Positions 1-8,275 of a stretch of DNA of 20,326 nucleotides are shown here, piece by piece (the stretch's first letter is position 1; every line of letters begins with the position of its first letter). The notes beneath the pieces are model-generated. The model was not told the origin of the DNA. It worked only from the letters and a program-made list of their open reading frames with translations, and did not search any database. The stretch spans positions 1-20,326 of the forward strand of contig JANBTH010000337.1 of assembly GCA_027578815.1 (NCBI GenBank), in the 5' to 3' direction. Origin of the DNA: Coemansia sp. RSA 1804 (taxonomy: Eukaryota > Kickxellomycota > Kickxellomycetes > Kickxellales > Kickxellaceae). Made by a program: the position numbers and the translations under genes.

Positions 1-852
1 AAAAAATGGAGGAAAACACACCGCAAATATGGACAGAGAAAAGATACAGAGACGCAACTCCGCTGGAGAGCGGAAATAGAATATGAAAATGTATTAGATA
101 GAAGCGGAAAAAGTATAAAAAGACAAAACGCACATAACAAAAAAACAGGCATCATTCCAAGAAAGAACCAGCGTCAAAGGCCCAGCGGACGTTCGTTAGG
201 CTTTACAACGCGCAAGACATTTCAGAAAGGCGAATCTCCCTCTCCCTAAAGAGCGCTGCTGCTCTTGTAGAACAATGCAATGCACGTCCGCTGCGCCCGA
301 TTCACGTGCATAGCCGCGTTGACGATTGCATGGCAAGATATTCCGCTCATTTTGTGGGTTTAGTGTTGTGGCTGACAAATTGCCACCCATGTCTAAGCAT
401 CGGGAGCCGCCAGCATCATACCAAGCTGATGACTGTTGCACAGGCAGAAAAAGAGTCGATGAAGGAAACCATGGAGTTTATTGTTCTTTTGAGTATGGCG
501 ATCTGAAATATTGGAACCCTCAAGCACTAAGCAAAAGAGCTATCGTTGGCTGTATGCAGAACAGGATTGCCAACCTTATTTGATATTTCTTCTATCGAAA
601 TGAGCGGATCTGATTCCAAGGAACAGAGATCAGAAGAGACTGTGCTTCTTTTGCAGCTGATTTCAAAGTCGATTCTGATTGGATTTGGGCGAGGCTGCAT
701 AATTTTTATTTCAACGCATCACCTCATGAGAAAATACTTTTATGTTCTGTTTTTCTCTTTCTCAATTATTTATATATTCATATTTTGTTCAGCCCTATTT
801 CTAAGATATTTTTGTATTTGTAATTCCGGAGAGTTGACTGTAAAGTGTAGCT
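1..852. other. Intergenic region upstream of CWC24, no convincing gene
   Basis: No long reading frame with a recognisable domain is present. Positions 1-170 are strongly purine/A-rich on the plus strand. Minus-strand genes in this window have the same composition just upstream of their start codons, so a minus-strand gene may begin to the left of position 1 (inference). The middle part, about 300-720, is less AT-rich and holds several short overlapping plus-strand frames, discussed in the findings. Positions 735-835 are T-rich and pyrimidine-rich, with TATATT-like sequence near 770, and probably form the promoter and leader of CWC24. Confidence 0.5.
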
Positions 853-1857
853 ATGGAGATGGATAAGGGAATTGAGGCCGGAACCCTGCCTATGTTTCGT
901 AAAAGCAAACGGCGAGGCACAAATCTAAGGAAGCGTCCTCTAAACGATGAGCACTTGAATGAGCCAACACCACTTGAAGGCACTGGCGATGATGAAGCGA
1001 ATACAGATGCAGTGCCAAGCAGCAGCTCTAGAGCCACGAAGCAACCAAAGCTAATTCGAACAGTTATATCGTCAAATAGCCTGTCTGATGCGAGTATAGA
1101 GAAGAAATCTTCAGACACTGTAGATAACGACGCTATCAGTAATGCCAACGATCTTGACACAAAGAACTCTACAAAAGTCAAATACCATTTTAGAAAGGCA
1201 ATGGACTCCACACGTACTGTTTCCTATGAAAAGGCTGGCAGCAAGCAGGAGATGCAGAATATCTCACAAAACGAATCCAATGAGAAGGGGATATATGTGG
1301 GTAAAGACGGATATACGAACAGAGCCGTCGGCACCGGATCTCGAAGGACTGGTCCAGTAAGGGCGCCGTCGAACCTGAGATCAACTACCGTCTTTGACTA
1401 TCAGCCAAATGTTTGCAAGGACTATAAGGAGACTGGCTACTGTGGATACGGCGATTCGTGTGTTTTCATGCATGACAGAGGTAACTACAAAACAGGATGG
1501 CAGTTAGAAAAGGAGTTTGAAGAGGCCCAGCAGGGTGCACAGAGAGACAGAGAGGGGCTGTGGAAAGTAGAGTCTGTGTCTGATAGTGACGATGATGGCG
1601 GTACGTCAGCTAGCTCTGCAAGACGGCGCGCAAAGTCCAAAGCACAAGGATCGGGAGAACTTCCATTTGCTTGTTTTATCTGTCGCAAACCCTTTACGAA
1701 GCCGGTGGTGACAAAGTGCTTTCATTACTTTTGCGAAGCATGCGCTCTGTCTCATTATCGAAAGACTCCCAAGTGTTTTGTATGCGGTGCGGCGACGAAT
1801 GGCGTGTTCAATAGAGCTAAAGAGCTTGAAAAGGAGAAGGAGCACTACAAGAAATGA
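853..1857 (+). CDS. CWC24: Pre-mRNA splicing factor Cwc24 / RNF113-type zinc-finger protein
   Basis: This 334-residue protein has the Cwc24/RNF113A architecture. The N-terminal ~180 residues are charged and disordered-looking. A CCCH zinc finger (C-x8-C-x5-C-x3-H) follows at residues 188-207, preceded by the FDYQPNVCKDY context typical of the family. A C3HC4 RING finger spans residues 274-311, and the tail is lysine/glutamate-rich. In yeast, Cwc24 joins the spliceosome before the first catalytic step and binds near the 5' splice site; human RNF113A is also a ubiquitin ligase. All CCCH and RING ligands are present, so it should be functional. The ATG at 853 is the first in frame; another ATG at 859 gives a protein two residues shorter. 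The acidic serine stretch SVSDSDDDGG between the two zinc modules is a possible phosphorylation target (inference). The gene is intronless and lies 227 bp upstream of the next plus-strand gene. Confidence 0.93.
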   Translation: MEMDKGIEAGTLPMFRKSKRRGTNLRKRPLNDEHLNEPTPLEGTGDDEANTDAVPSSSSRATKQPKLIRTVISSNSLSDASIEKKSSDTVDNDAISNANDLDTKNSTKVKYHFRKAMDSTRTVSYEKAGSKQEMQNISQNESNEKGIYVGKDGYTNRAVGTGSRRTGPVRAPSNLRSTTVFDYQPNVCKDYKETGYCGYGDSCVFMHDRGNYKTGWQLEKEFEEAQQGAQRDREGLWKVESVSDSDDDGGTSASSARRRAKSKAQGSGELPFACFICRKPFTKPVVTKCFHYFCEACALSHYRKTPKCFVCGAATNGVFNRAKELEKEKEHYKK

Positions 1858-1961
1858 AATCAGCCAATGCCCAGGTTCAGACGACTTCTGTTTTTTTTTA
1901 ACCGCCAACCATATCTCGCGATTTTAACTGATGTAGTTTTTTGTGTTATTTTCTCTTTGAA

Positions 1962-1967
1962 AATAAA
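1962..1967 (+). terminator. AATAAA polyadenylation-type signal after CWC24
   Basis: A canonical AATAAA hexamer lies 105 nt after the CWC24 stop codon and is followed by a long T-rich stretch. It sits in the short gap before the next plus-strand gene, so it probably directs 3'-end formation of CWC24. The assignment rests only on motif and position. Confidence 0.45.
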
Positions 1968-2084
1968 GCCTTTTTTGTTTCCACTTGCCTATAAGACATT
2001 TGATTTTTATGCTTTATCCTTATCTTTAATCAAACGTTTTTTATTTTTTTGTATTTTTTTTACGATCTTTCCAATCGCGACAGT

Positions 2085-2975
2085 ATGGAAACTGCCCTAC
2101 CTTCATTCAGCAAAAGCGACAACAGATTCACGAACAGCAGGCGTAGAAATCCGGACAGCGATTCAACCCTCTTTTTTGATTCATTTCTTCCACCTATGCC
2201 TGGTTATTTCCCAGGCAACCAGAATATCGTAGATATGGACCTTCCATTTACACGCCAGCCCGGCACATATCCAATGCTCATGCGTAATGGCAGAGTCTGG
2301 GAGCCCCCATACGCACACTTGCTCAGACAGCTTGGTCTTTTTGATTCCATTGATGTTCCAAAGCATAGGATCAAAAGACACGAAAGCTTCTTTCCGGTTG
2401 TTGTTCATTCGGCCAGGACACCAGCGCAGTCAAACATGAAAAGAGAGAAAAGAGATGCTTGGTTGCCAGAGGAAGAGAGTGATGTGGATACAACAGACCG
2501 TGATATTCGTAATCTCATCGGCCCTGTGAGCGAGGCTTTTGGCGAGACAACTAGATGGGCTGTGGGTAGTCTGTTTGGCCAGCTGAGAAACGTTATGGAT
2601 TATGTCGAATCGAGCATCCAGAACCCCGATGAGCGGCAGGATAAAGATGACAAACGTCAGACGCCGGAGGGAATTGACACATCTTTGTTCTTTAAGGCGC
2701 TTAGAAGCGATCTGATTTCGAATTTCGACAAGACGTTCCCAGAGTCTGATGATGATGTCTATAATGATAAAATCAACAGCAGCTACTACCAGTTTTCATC
2801 GCGCACCATGCCAGATGGATCTGTTGAAACCCGCAAGGTTGTTCGCGACAGCGATGGCACAAAGAAGACTACTGTCACTAGACATTACCCGGATTCTTCA
2901 AAGGAGGACGAAACCACTACCATCACCACTGACAACACCCTTCCTGGGGTTGGACCGTATGACAAGGATGAATAG
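2085..2975 (+). CDS. HAX1/Mpm1-like protein, probably mitochondria-associated
   Basis: This 296-residue protein has no catalytic motif I recognise. Its N-terminal half is rich in Arg, Asp, Ser and Pro. The centre (about residues 140-175) is a short helix-prone stretch, and residues ~185-230 are acidic. The C-terminal part (about 237-268) reads SSRTMPDGSVETRKVV and continues through DSDG to TTVTRHYPDS. That pattern (polar-x-x-PDG-x-x-E-x-R-x-VV-DS-x-G-x-x-TTVTR) is the hallmark of the HAX1 family and of the fungal mitochondrial protein Mpm1. HAX1 acts in mitochondrial homeostasis and apoptosis control; the role of Mpm1 is largely unknown. The ATG at 2085 is the first in frame; the frame upstream opens only with a non-ATG codon in T-rich leader. 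Assignment to the wider family is fairly likely, but exact orthology and function are not established. Confidence 0.55.
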   Translation: METALPSFSKSDNRFTNSRRRNPDSDSTLFFDSFLPPMPGYFPGNQNIVDMDLPFTRQPGTYPMLMRNGRVWEPPYAHLLRQLGLFDSIDVPKHRIKRHESFFPVVVHSARTPAQSNMKREKRDAWLPEEESDVDTTDRDIRNLIGPVSEAFGETTRWAVGSLFGQLRNVMDYVESSIQNPDERQDKDDKRQTPEGIDTSLFFKALRSDLISNFDKTFPESDDDVYNDKINSSYYQFSSRTMPDGSVETRKVVRDSDGTKKTTVTRHYPDSSKEDETTTITTDNTLPGVGPYDKDE

Positions 2976-3087
2976 ATGTATGTGACAGAGCATATTAGAC
3001 GAACAACATTAGGATAGATTATAGATTATAGAAATACCAACTGAAATGCTCTAGTAAAAAGATAAAAAATATCTCTTTGCTTCTGAT
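2976..3087. other. Convergent 3' intergenic spacer
   Basis: The 112-bp AT-rich spacer separates two converging genes. It holds A-rich and T-rich runs but no perfect AATAAA on either strand. The 3' UTRs of the two transcripts probably overlap here. Confidence 0.4.
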
Positions 3088-4506
3088 CTAGTACTCGGTG
3101 CCAAAGTACCGATCTCCAAATAACCCGTACCCCGATCGAATCAAAAGACTATCCGAGGATATATTGGGCTCCAGCATTGCAACAACGATCCTCACTTTTG
3201 AAAAGGCAGTTTGAATGGCATACACCCCCTGCGGCGTTGCTAACAGAGAGACAAAAACGATGCTTTCCTCCTTGACGCCATGGTCTAGGCAGATACGAAT
3301 GGCCATCATCGCGTTTGCGCCGGAAACAATAGTGGAGTCCATAAGAAGCACGCTGTGCTTGTGCATTTCTCTCGGAAGCTTAACGTAATGCAGTCTTGGC
3401 TCGTGCGAGACAGGGTCCCCAACTATAAGTATCTTCCCGTAATGTGCTGGCCGGAGGACGCTTCGAAGTGCCTTCTCCATTACTCCGCCAGCACGAAGCA
3501 CAGTCACTCCAGCAACGCTCTGAGGCAACCGATATCCATGGTAGGGTACCCCCATCGGAGTCTCTACGGTTTTCTTTTCCAGACAGAGCTGGTCTAATCC
3601 ATACTCGATAACCAGTCGGGACAGACGGTCTGAATAGAATACAAAATCGCTGCGCAGCGTAGACCGGTCGCAAAGGATGGTCTGCATGGCGCGCACCTGG
3701 TTTGACTGCGGCAAGGTTATCAGCGTGGCTTGAAGGCTGCCCGGCCCACTGTACTGGCTTACAAGCCTTGGGCGCATCAGCGTCCTGTTGCGCTCGTTCA
3801 ACTGGCGTTTGATGTGTTGGATCATAAGATCGATAGCAACTTCGTTGTCAAGGCCTCGAGGGATTATGACATCGGCGTTATTCATAGTTGGGCGCACAAA
3901 TCCGTCAAATGCAGGCTTGACAAACCGCTCATACTGCTGAAGGATTCCCAGAGGATCGCGGCCACGCTCAGTTGTGTCGCGCTTGATGCGGCGTGCAAGA
4001 CATATATCGCTGTCAGTGTCAACAAATATCTTCATGTCCATCATTCCGAAAAGCTCGGGATTATATAGCGCAAAGATGCCCTCAAAGATGACAACGCTGG
4101 CGCCATACACATGCTGGCATTCGCTGCTTGGCGAATGGGTCACAAAGTCGTATTGAGGAATGTCGGTCGCTCTCCCTTGCTTCAAGTCGGTGAGAACCCT
4201 CAGTGCTGATGCATAGTCCATGCTCGATGGATGGTCGAAATCGTGGTTGTTCTCAAACGCCCGCTTTGACTCTTCAGGCGTCAGCTGGCGATAGAATGAA
4301 TCCATGCTAACAATAATGACCCACGGAACATCGAGGCTTTCATAAATGCGCTTAGCAACGCTTGTCTTCCCGCTGGCGCTGCCACCAGCAACGCCGACCA
4401 TATATGTAGGAATGTTCTTTCCATCGGGCGTGTACCACGGAGGCCGTCCTGCGCTTTTCAGAAGCAGCGTCGAGTCCCGCACGCTTTTCGTGGAAATACT
4501 GGCCAT
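3088..4506 (-). CDS. URK1: Uridine/cytidine kinase with C-terminal UPRT-like domain (Urk1/UCKL1 type)
   Basis: This 472-residue bifunctional-type enzyme of pyrimidine salvage phosphorylates uridine and cytidine to UMP and CMP. The kinase domain (about residues 35-236) has the P-loop GVAGGSASGKTS at 38-49, the catalytic-region SMDSFYR, the DHPSSMD substrate motif and the ADVIIPRGLDNEVA signature. A uracil phosphoribosyltransferase-like domain follows (about 275-472). It has a PRPP-loop-like LMDSTIVSGA at 388-397 and ends in GDRYFGTEY, as in UCKL1. Yeast Urk1 is a similar fusion of 501 residues. The ATG at 4506 was chosen because the 14 codons upstream open only with a non-ATG codon. Whether the UPRT half is catalytic is uncertain, because its PRPP loop departs from the DxxxATG of classical UPRTases. 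The gene converges on its left neighbour and is divergent from the transporter gene. Confidence 0.93.
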   Translation of the reverse strand: MASISTKSVRDSTLLLKSAGRPPWYTPDGKNIPTYMVGVAGGSASGKTSVAKRIYESLDVPWVIIVSMDSFYRQLTPEESKRAFENNHDFDHPSSMDYASALRVLTDLKQGRATDIPQYDFVTHSPSSECQHVYGASVVIFEGIFALYNPELFGMMDMKIFVDTDSDICLARRIKRDTTERGRDPLGILQQYERFVKPAFDGFVRPTMNNADVIIPRGLDNEVAIDLMIQHIKRQLNERNRTLMRPRLVSQYSGPGSLQATLITLPQSNQVRAMQTILCDRSTLRSDFVFYSDRLSRLVIEYGLDQLCLEKKTVETPMGVPYHGYRLPQSVAGVTVLRAGGVMEKALRSVLRPAHYGKILIVGDPVSHEPRLHYVKLPREMHKHSVLLMDSTIVSGANAMMAIRICLDHGVKEESIVFVSLLATPQGVYAIQTAFSKVRIVVAMLEPNISSDSLLIRSGYGLFGDRYFGTEY

Positions 4507-5315
4507 GTTTCTTGCGGGGATAGCAGCTGAAACCAAAAGGCGGAGCAATTTAATTCAAGGAAAATAACTAGAAGAAAGAAGAAGAAAGGGCAAAGCAGGC
4601 TATAGCTTAATAAAAGACCGTACGATGTGGTTGAATAGGAGAGAAGGGAAGGGGAAAGATGGGACTGAAAAGCACCAGGCTCTCGGTTTTTTCCTTGCCA
4701 ATGCACAGAAGATTGATTGAGCCACAATCACTTAATTGCAATAATCACAGACCGATTGAATCTACACTCAGAAACATGTAAACATTGCGGGATGAAATTG
4801 ATATATGCGTTAGCGTATGGTTTTAGTGCATTGTTTTTTATGTGCTTCTTTTTCTTTCATGTCCTGTCTATTGCGATGCTAAACCAACAACCAGCCAATC
4901 CACCGAAACGCCTTGCAACTCACTAGCATACTACACCCCGTAATTCAAATTAAGCACAGAACCTCGCTGAATTTTATCTGCATGCGAGTCCGCTTAAATG
5001 GTTTTTAGTCTGACCTCATCACCATCACCTACTCAAATGCACTTGTGACGTAACAACCTTGTGGCAACGCCATTTGTTATGCAAGTTGGCTTTGATGTTT
5101 TTATAGATAATGTGGTGATCTGCAAAAAAAACAACAACAACACTCATACACATCTCCGCTCACTGTTTCCTTGTCGGATATTTTAGAACCAATGCATTTT
5201 CTTCTGCCTCTTTCTTCTTCTCTCTCTCCTGACGTTTTCCTTATCCCGTTCTTTTTCTTTGGATTCCTCGGCAATATACAAACACAATAATACTTCTTTT
5301 CGTTCGAGCGTGGAC
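4507..5315. promoter_or_regulatory. Divergent promoter region between URK1 and the sugar transporter
   Basis: This 809-bp region holds no recognisable gene. At the URK1 end (4550-4670) the plus strand is purine-rich, meaning pyrimidine-rich in the URK1 direction. At the transporter end (5195-5260) the plus strand is CT-rich. Between them lie a forkhead-like GTAAACA (4778-4784), a CCAAT-type AGCCAATCC near 4895 and a CRE/ATF-like TGACGTAA (5046-5053). These motif matches are short and unproven. The arrangement fits a two-way promoter. Confidence 0.5.
5046..5053 (+). promoter_or_regulatory. CRE/ATF-like element TGACGTAA
   Basis: The octamer TGACGTAA is one base away from the palindromic ATF/CREB site TGACGTCA that fungal Atf1-type bZIP factors bind. 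It lies 263 nt upstream of the transporter start. A single short match may be chance. Confidence 0.3.
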
Positions 5316-7088
5316 ATGGAAAGCACACGCTCCCCAGCCTCCTTGTCGCGTTCTGGGCATCGCTTCCCGGACTTGCAAGGGTTCGCTGATGTAACTCGGT
5401 TCATAACGCTGACAATTGCGCTAAGTGGCCTTCAATTTGTATGGTCGGTGGAGACGGGCCATGGCTCGCCATACCTGCTTTCGCTGGGGCTGCAAAAATC
5501 TGCTGTGTCCCTTGTATGGCTGGCCGGTCCGCTTTCAGGGCTTATCACTCAGCCGCTTGTTGGATTTCTCAGCGATAACTGCACGTCAAAGCTTGGTCGT
5601 AGGCGGCCTTACATTATCGGAGCAACTGTGAGCGCTATAGTCTGTCTGACGATCATCGGGTGGGCCCGTGAAATAGCAGGCGGTCGGCAAGCAGCGACCG
5701 TATGGCTTGCTGTGGTTGCATTCTATGTTCTGGATTTTGCTATAAACTGCATCCAGGCCAGCCTTAGAGCCATCATTGTTGACATGCTGCCTGCTTCGCG
5801 CCAGGATGACGGCACAACCTGGGCCTCGCGCATGATCGGAATAGGAAATGTTCTTGGCTACCTCATGGGATTTCTCGATCTTCCACGCCTGTTGCCTTTC
5901 CTTGGTTCAACCCAAATGCAGATCTTGACAACGATTGCGTCGGTCTCTCTGTCTCTTACTGTTTTTGTAACCTGCTACTACACAAAGGAAGTGCCCATTA
6001 CTCATCCCTCTGTACACGCTTCCGACAGCTTCAAGGTGTTTAGCGCGCTATTCGCATCGCTACGCACTCTGCCTGCTGCCATCAAACAGATATTCCGAAT
6101 TCAGTTTTTTGCGTGGATTGGATGGTTTCCGTTCTTGTTCTACAGTACGACTTATGTCGCTGACCTTTATGTAGCAAACCATGGCAGCCCAGACAACAAG
6201 GCGATATCGGATGAGGCCACCCGCGCTGGGTCGCTTGCAATGTTTATACATGCTGCATCGGCACTTATATTCTCCATCGTACTACCCGCATTCACATACT
6301 CTGCGGCGGCAGTGGCATCGGCTTCGTCTTCCTCGCCGAGGCACTATTCTAGCACTCTGGGCAACTCGTCTTCTCCGCTGTTGTCGATCTTTCGCAACCT
6401 TAGTAACATCTGGCACCGCATACAGAAGAAAGTATCTATTAGCTTGACAACAATATGGATCATCTCTCTCTGCGTGTTTGCGGTTCCCCTGTTTTCAACA
6501 GCAGTTATCTCAACAACAAACAGCGCAATGGTGCTGATGGGCATAAGCGGGTTCTCGTGGGCAGTGGGGATTTGGGTGCCATTCTCATTGCTTGGCGAGA
6601 TTATAAGCAGTACTTCTGGACAGTCGGCAGATAGCGGCCACAACGGTGGCGCCAGAGGCAATGACGACTACACACAAGTTGCGAGTATTGATACGGATGT
6701 GGGTGACATTCCATTGGAAACCATTGAGCAGGGCAACAGTAGAGATGATGTACATTTCCGCAGAAGCAGAAGTGGAAGCCGGGGCAGCAACATCAGTGGC
6801 ACCACCAATGACGAGGACATCATCGGCCGCGAATTGGAGACCCAAGACCCCAGAAAATCCATGTCTGCAGGCACAGTTCTTGGACTTCACAATGTGTTTG
6901 TTGTCATTCCACAATTCCTCACTACGCTAGCTAGCAGCCTGATATTTGCGCTGTTTGAGTACATGGATAGATCCCATCCAAACACGAAAGGTGGGCAGCA
7001 CGCCAAAGAGATAGGAATTGTTTTGTGTCTTGGCGGGGTTTCTGCAACGATAGGAGCCTACCAAGCGTGGAAACTTTCTCGCTTCTAG
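5316..7088 (+). CDS. GPH/SLC45-family sugar transporter (sucrose/alpha-glucoside type)
   Basis: This polytopic membrane protein of 590 residues is a predicted proton-coupled sugar importer. The N-terminal half matches the SUT/SLC45 pattern: GLQFVWSVETGHGSPYLLSL in the first membrane segment, and GPLSGLITQPLVGFLSD followed by KLGRRRPYI. The last element is the cytoplasmic motif-A loop of plant sucrose carriers and of fission yeast Sut1. About twelve hydrophobic segments can be counted. Two hydrophilic loops stand out: residues ~332-372 (serine-rich) and ~430-515 (acidic and Ser/Arg-rich). The usual family length is 500-600 residues. The ATG at 5316 is the first in frame; upstream codons are leader. 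Substrate cannot be read from sequence, although family members carry sucrose, maltose or glucose. Its 3' end converges on the minus-strand WD-repeat gene. Confidence 0.85.
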   Translation: MESTRSPASLSRSGHRFPDLQGFADVTRFITLTIALSGLQFVWSVETGHGSPYLLSLGLQKSAVSLVWLAGPLSGLITQPLVGFLSDNCTSKLGRRRPYIIGATVSAIVCLTIIGWAREIAGGRQAATVWLAVVAFYVLDFAINCIQASLRAIIVDMLPASRQDDGTTWASRMIGIGNVLGYLMGFLDLPRLLPFLGSTQMQILTTIASVSLSLTVFVTCYYTKEVPITHPSVHASDSFKVFSALFASLRTLPAAIKQIFRIQFFAWIGWFPFLFYSTTYVADLYVANHGSPDNKAISDEATRAGSLAMFIHAASALIFSIVLPAFTYSAAAVASASSSSPRHYSSTLGNSSSPLLSIFRNLSNIWHRIQKKVSISLTTIWIISLCVFAVPLFSTAVISTTNSAMVLMGISGFSWAVGIWVPFSLLGEIISSTSGQSADSGHNGGARGNDDYTQVASIDTDVGDIPLETIEQGNSRDDVHFRRSRSGSRGSNISGTTNDEDIIGRELETQDPRKSMSAGTVLGLHNVFVVIPQFLTTLASSLIFALFEYMDRSHPNTKGGQHAKEIGIVLCLGGVSATIGAYQAWKLSRF

Positions 7089-7227
7089 TCCCAATCTGCA
7101 AGCACAGCACAAGTTCTTATTTTCTATCATGGCTATTTGACGGTTGTATAGATTGGATATGTATGATTGCTGTTTGAAACGACCATTTGCGTTTGTTAGC
7201 ATGAAAATATGCTGCAATATCAAAACA

Positions 7228-7233
7228 AATAAA
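7228..7233 (+). terminator. AATAAA polyadenylation-type signal after the transporter gene
   Basis: A perfect AATAAA lies 139 nt after the transporter stop and 40 bp before the end of the converging gene, so the two 3' UTRs probably overlap. It is called on motif and position only. Confidence 0.45.
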
Positions 7234-7273
7234 AGAAACTTTAAAAGACAACTGGCAGAGCTTGAGTCAACAA

Positions 7274-8275
7274 TTACCCAGTGGCATCATTCAACGCAAC
7301 ACAAACAACGCCCTTTTGATGGCCCTTGAATTCTCGTATAATCTCCCCAGAGTAGACGCTCCAGAGAGCAGCCCGAGTGTCGGTAGACACAGTGACAAGA
7401 TAGTCAGAGTCCCTCGAAAAGGCAGCATCCCAAACCCACCGATTGTGGTAGTTCAGTGTGTGCATCAGCTCAACCGCCGGCTGAACCACCTCCTCTCGCG
7501 TGCCATTCGGCGCAGGAACTGGAGCTTCCGTAAGCCGCCACAGCTTTGCCGTGTGATCTGAGGAGCATGTGGCTAGATAGAACCCGTTAGAGCTGAAAAG
7601 AACACGTGTGATTCTATGGCCCTCGTGTGCGTCAAAGTTAATATACGGCTCCAGCTCCACTGTACGGCCGGCCTGCGGCGAGTTGTCTATAATTAGTCGG
7701 TACACAAATAGCTGACCGTGGTTGTTGCCTGCAACCACCAGCTGGCCATTTGGCGAGATGGCAACCGACCTGACTGCAACGTCCGAATGTGGAACAGCCT
7801 GACACAGGTTTTCCTTGTGTCTCCAGCTCCACACGCGCACCGCACCCTTCTGGTCGCACGACACAATAAGCTCCTGGCGAGGGTCCGGATGGATTGCTAT
7901 GTCGTTCACAATGGAGCTGTTCTTTAACACGCGCTTGCAGTTCCCCGCGTATACGTCCCACCACCGAATGGTTTCATCCTCGCTGCTGGTGGCCAGAAAC
8001 TTGTAGTCCTGAGTAAATTCCACGGCGGTGACATTAGCCTTGTGTCCGTCAAGCTTCAGCACTGGGGAGTCGGATGTGCCAAACACGTCATAAAGACTCA
8101 CACTTGGGTTGCCTGCAACAGCCAGGTAGTGCTTATCGCTGGACAGTGCCATGCGGTTGATTTGCGATTCGGTTGTATATGGAATCGTCCGCGTGCAGGT
8201 ACTTTTCAGTGCATCCCACATGCGGATTGTATGGTCATATCCTGCCGTTACAAGTATGACTGGGTTCTCATCCAT
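7274..8275 (-). CDS. LST8: WD40-repeat TOR complex subunit LST8
   Basis: This 333-residue seven-blade beta-propeller matches Lst8/GbetaL in length (yeast 303, human 326). The start, ENPVILVTAGYDHTIRMWDA, is the family's characteristic opening. It is followed by the INRMALSSDKHYLAVAGNPS blade, the KANVTAVEF and FLATSSEDETIRWWDV blades, and a last blade ending GEIIREFKGHQKGVVCVALND. Lst8 binds the TOR kinase domain in TORC1 and TORC2 and stabilises it, so it acts in nutrient and growth signalling. A further in-frame ATG at 8401 would add 42 hydrophobic, phenylalanine-rich residues. I rejected it because orthologues begin at the chosen Met and the extra stretch is pyrimidine-rich leader sequence. 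The gene is divergent from CIA2 across 413 bp. No intron is visible. Confidence 0.95.
   Translation of the reverse strand: MDENPVILVTAGYDHTIRMWDALKSTCTRTIPYTTESQINRMALSSDKHYLAVAGNPSVSLYDVFGTSDSPVLKLDGHKANVTAVEFTQDYKFLATSSEDETIRWWDVYAGNCKRVLKNSSIVNDIAIHPDPRQELIVSCDQKGAVRVWSWRHKENLCQAVPHSDVAVRSVAISPNGQLVVAGNNHGQLFVYRLIIDNSPQAGRTVELEPYINFDAHEGHRITRVLFSSNGFYLATCSSDHTAKLWRLTEAPVPAPNGTREEVVQPAVELMHTLNYHNRWVWDAAFSRDSDYLVTVSTDTRAALWSVYSGEIIREFKGHQKGVVCVALNDATG

Noticed and set aside
801..1211. 136-codon minus-strand frame opposite the start of CWC24
   Set aside because: It overlaps the leader and disordered N-terminus of CWC24, begins inside that gene and shows no domain.
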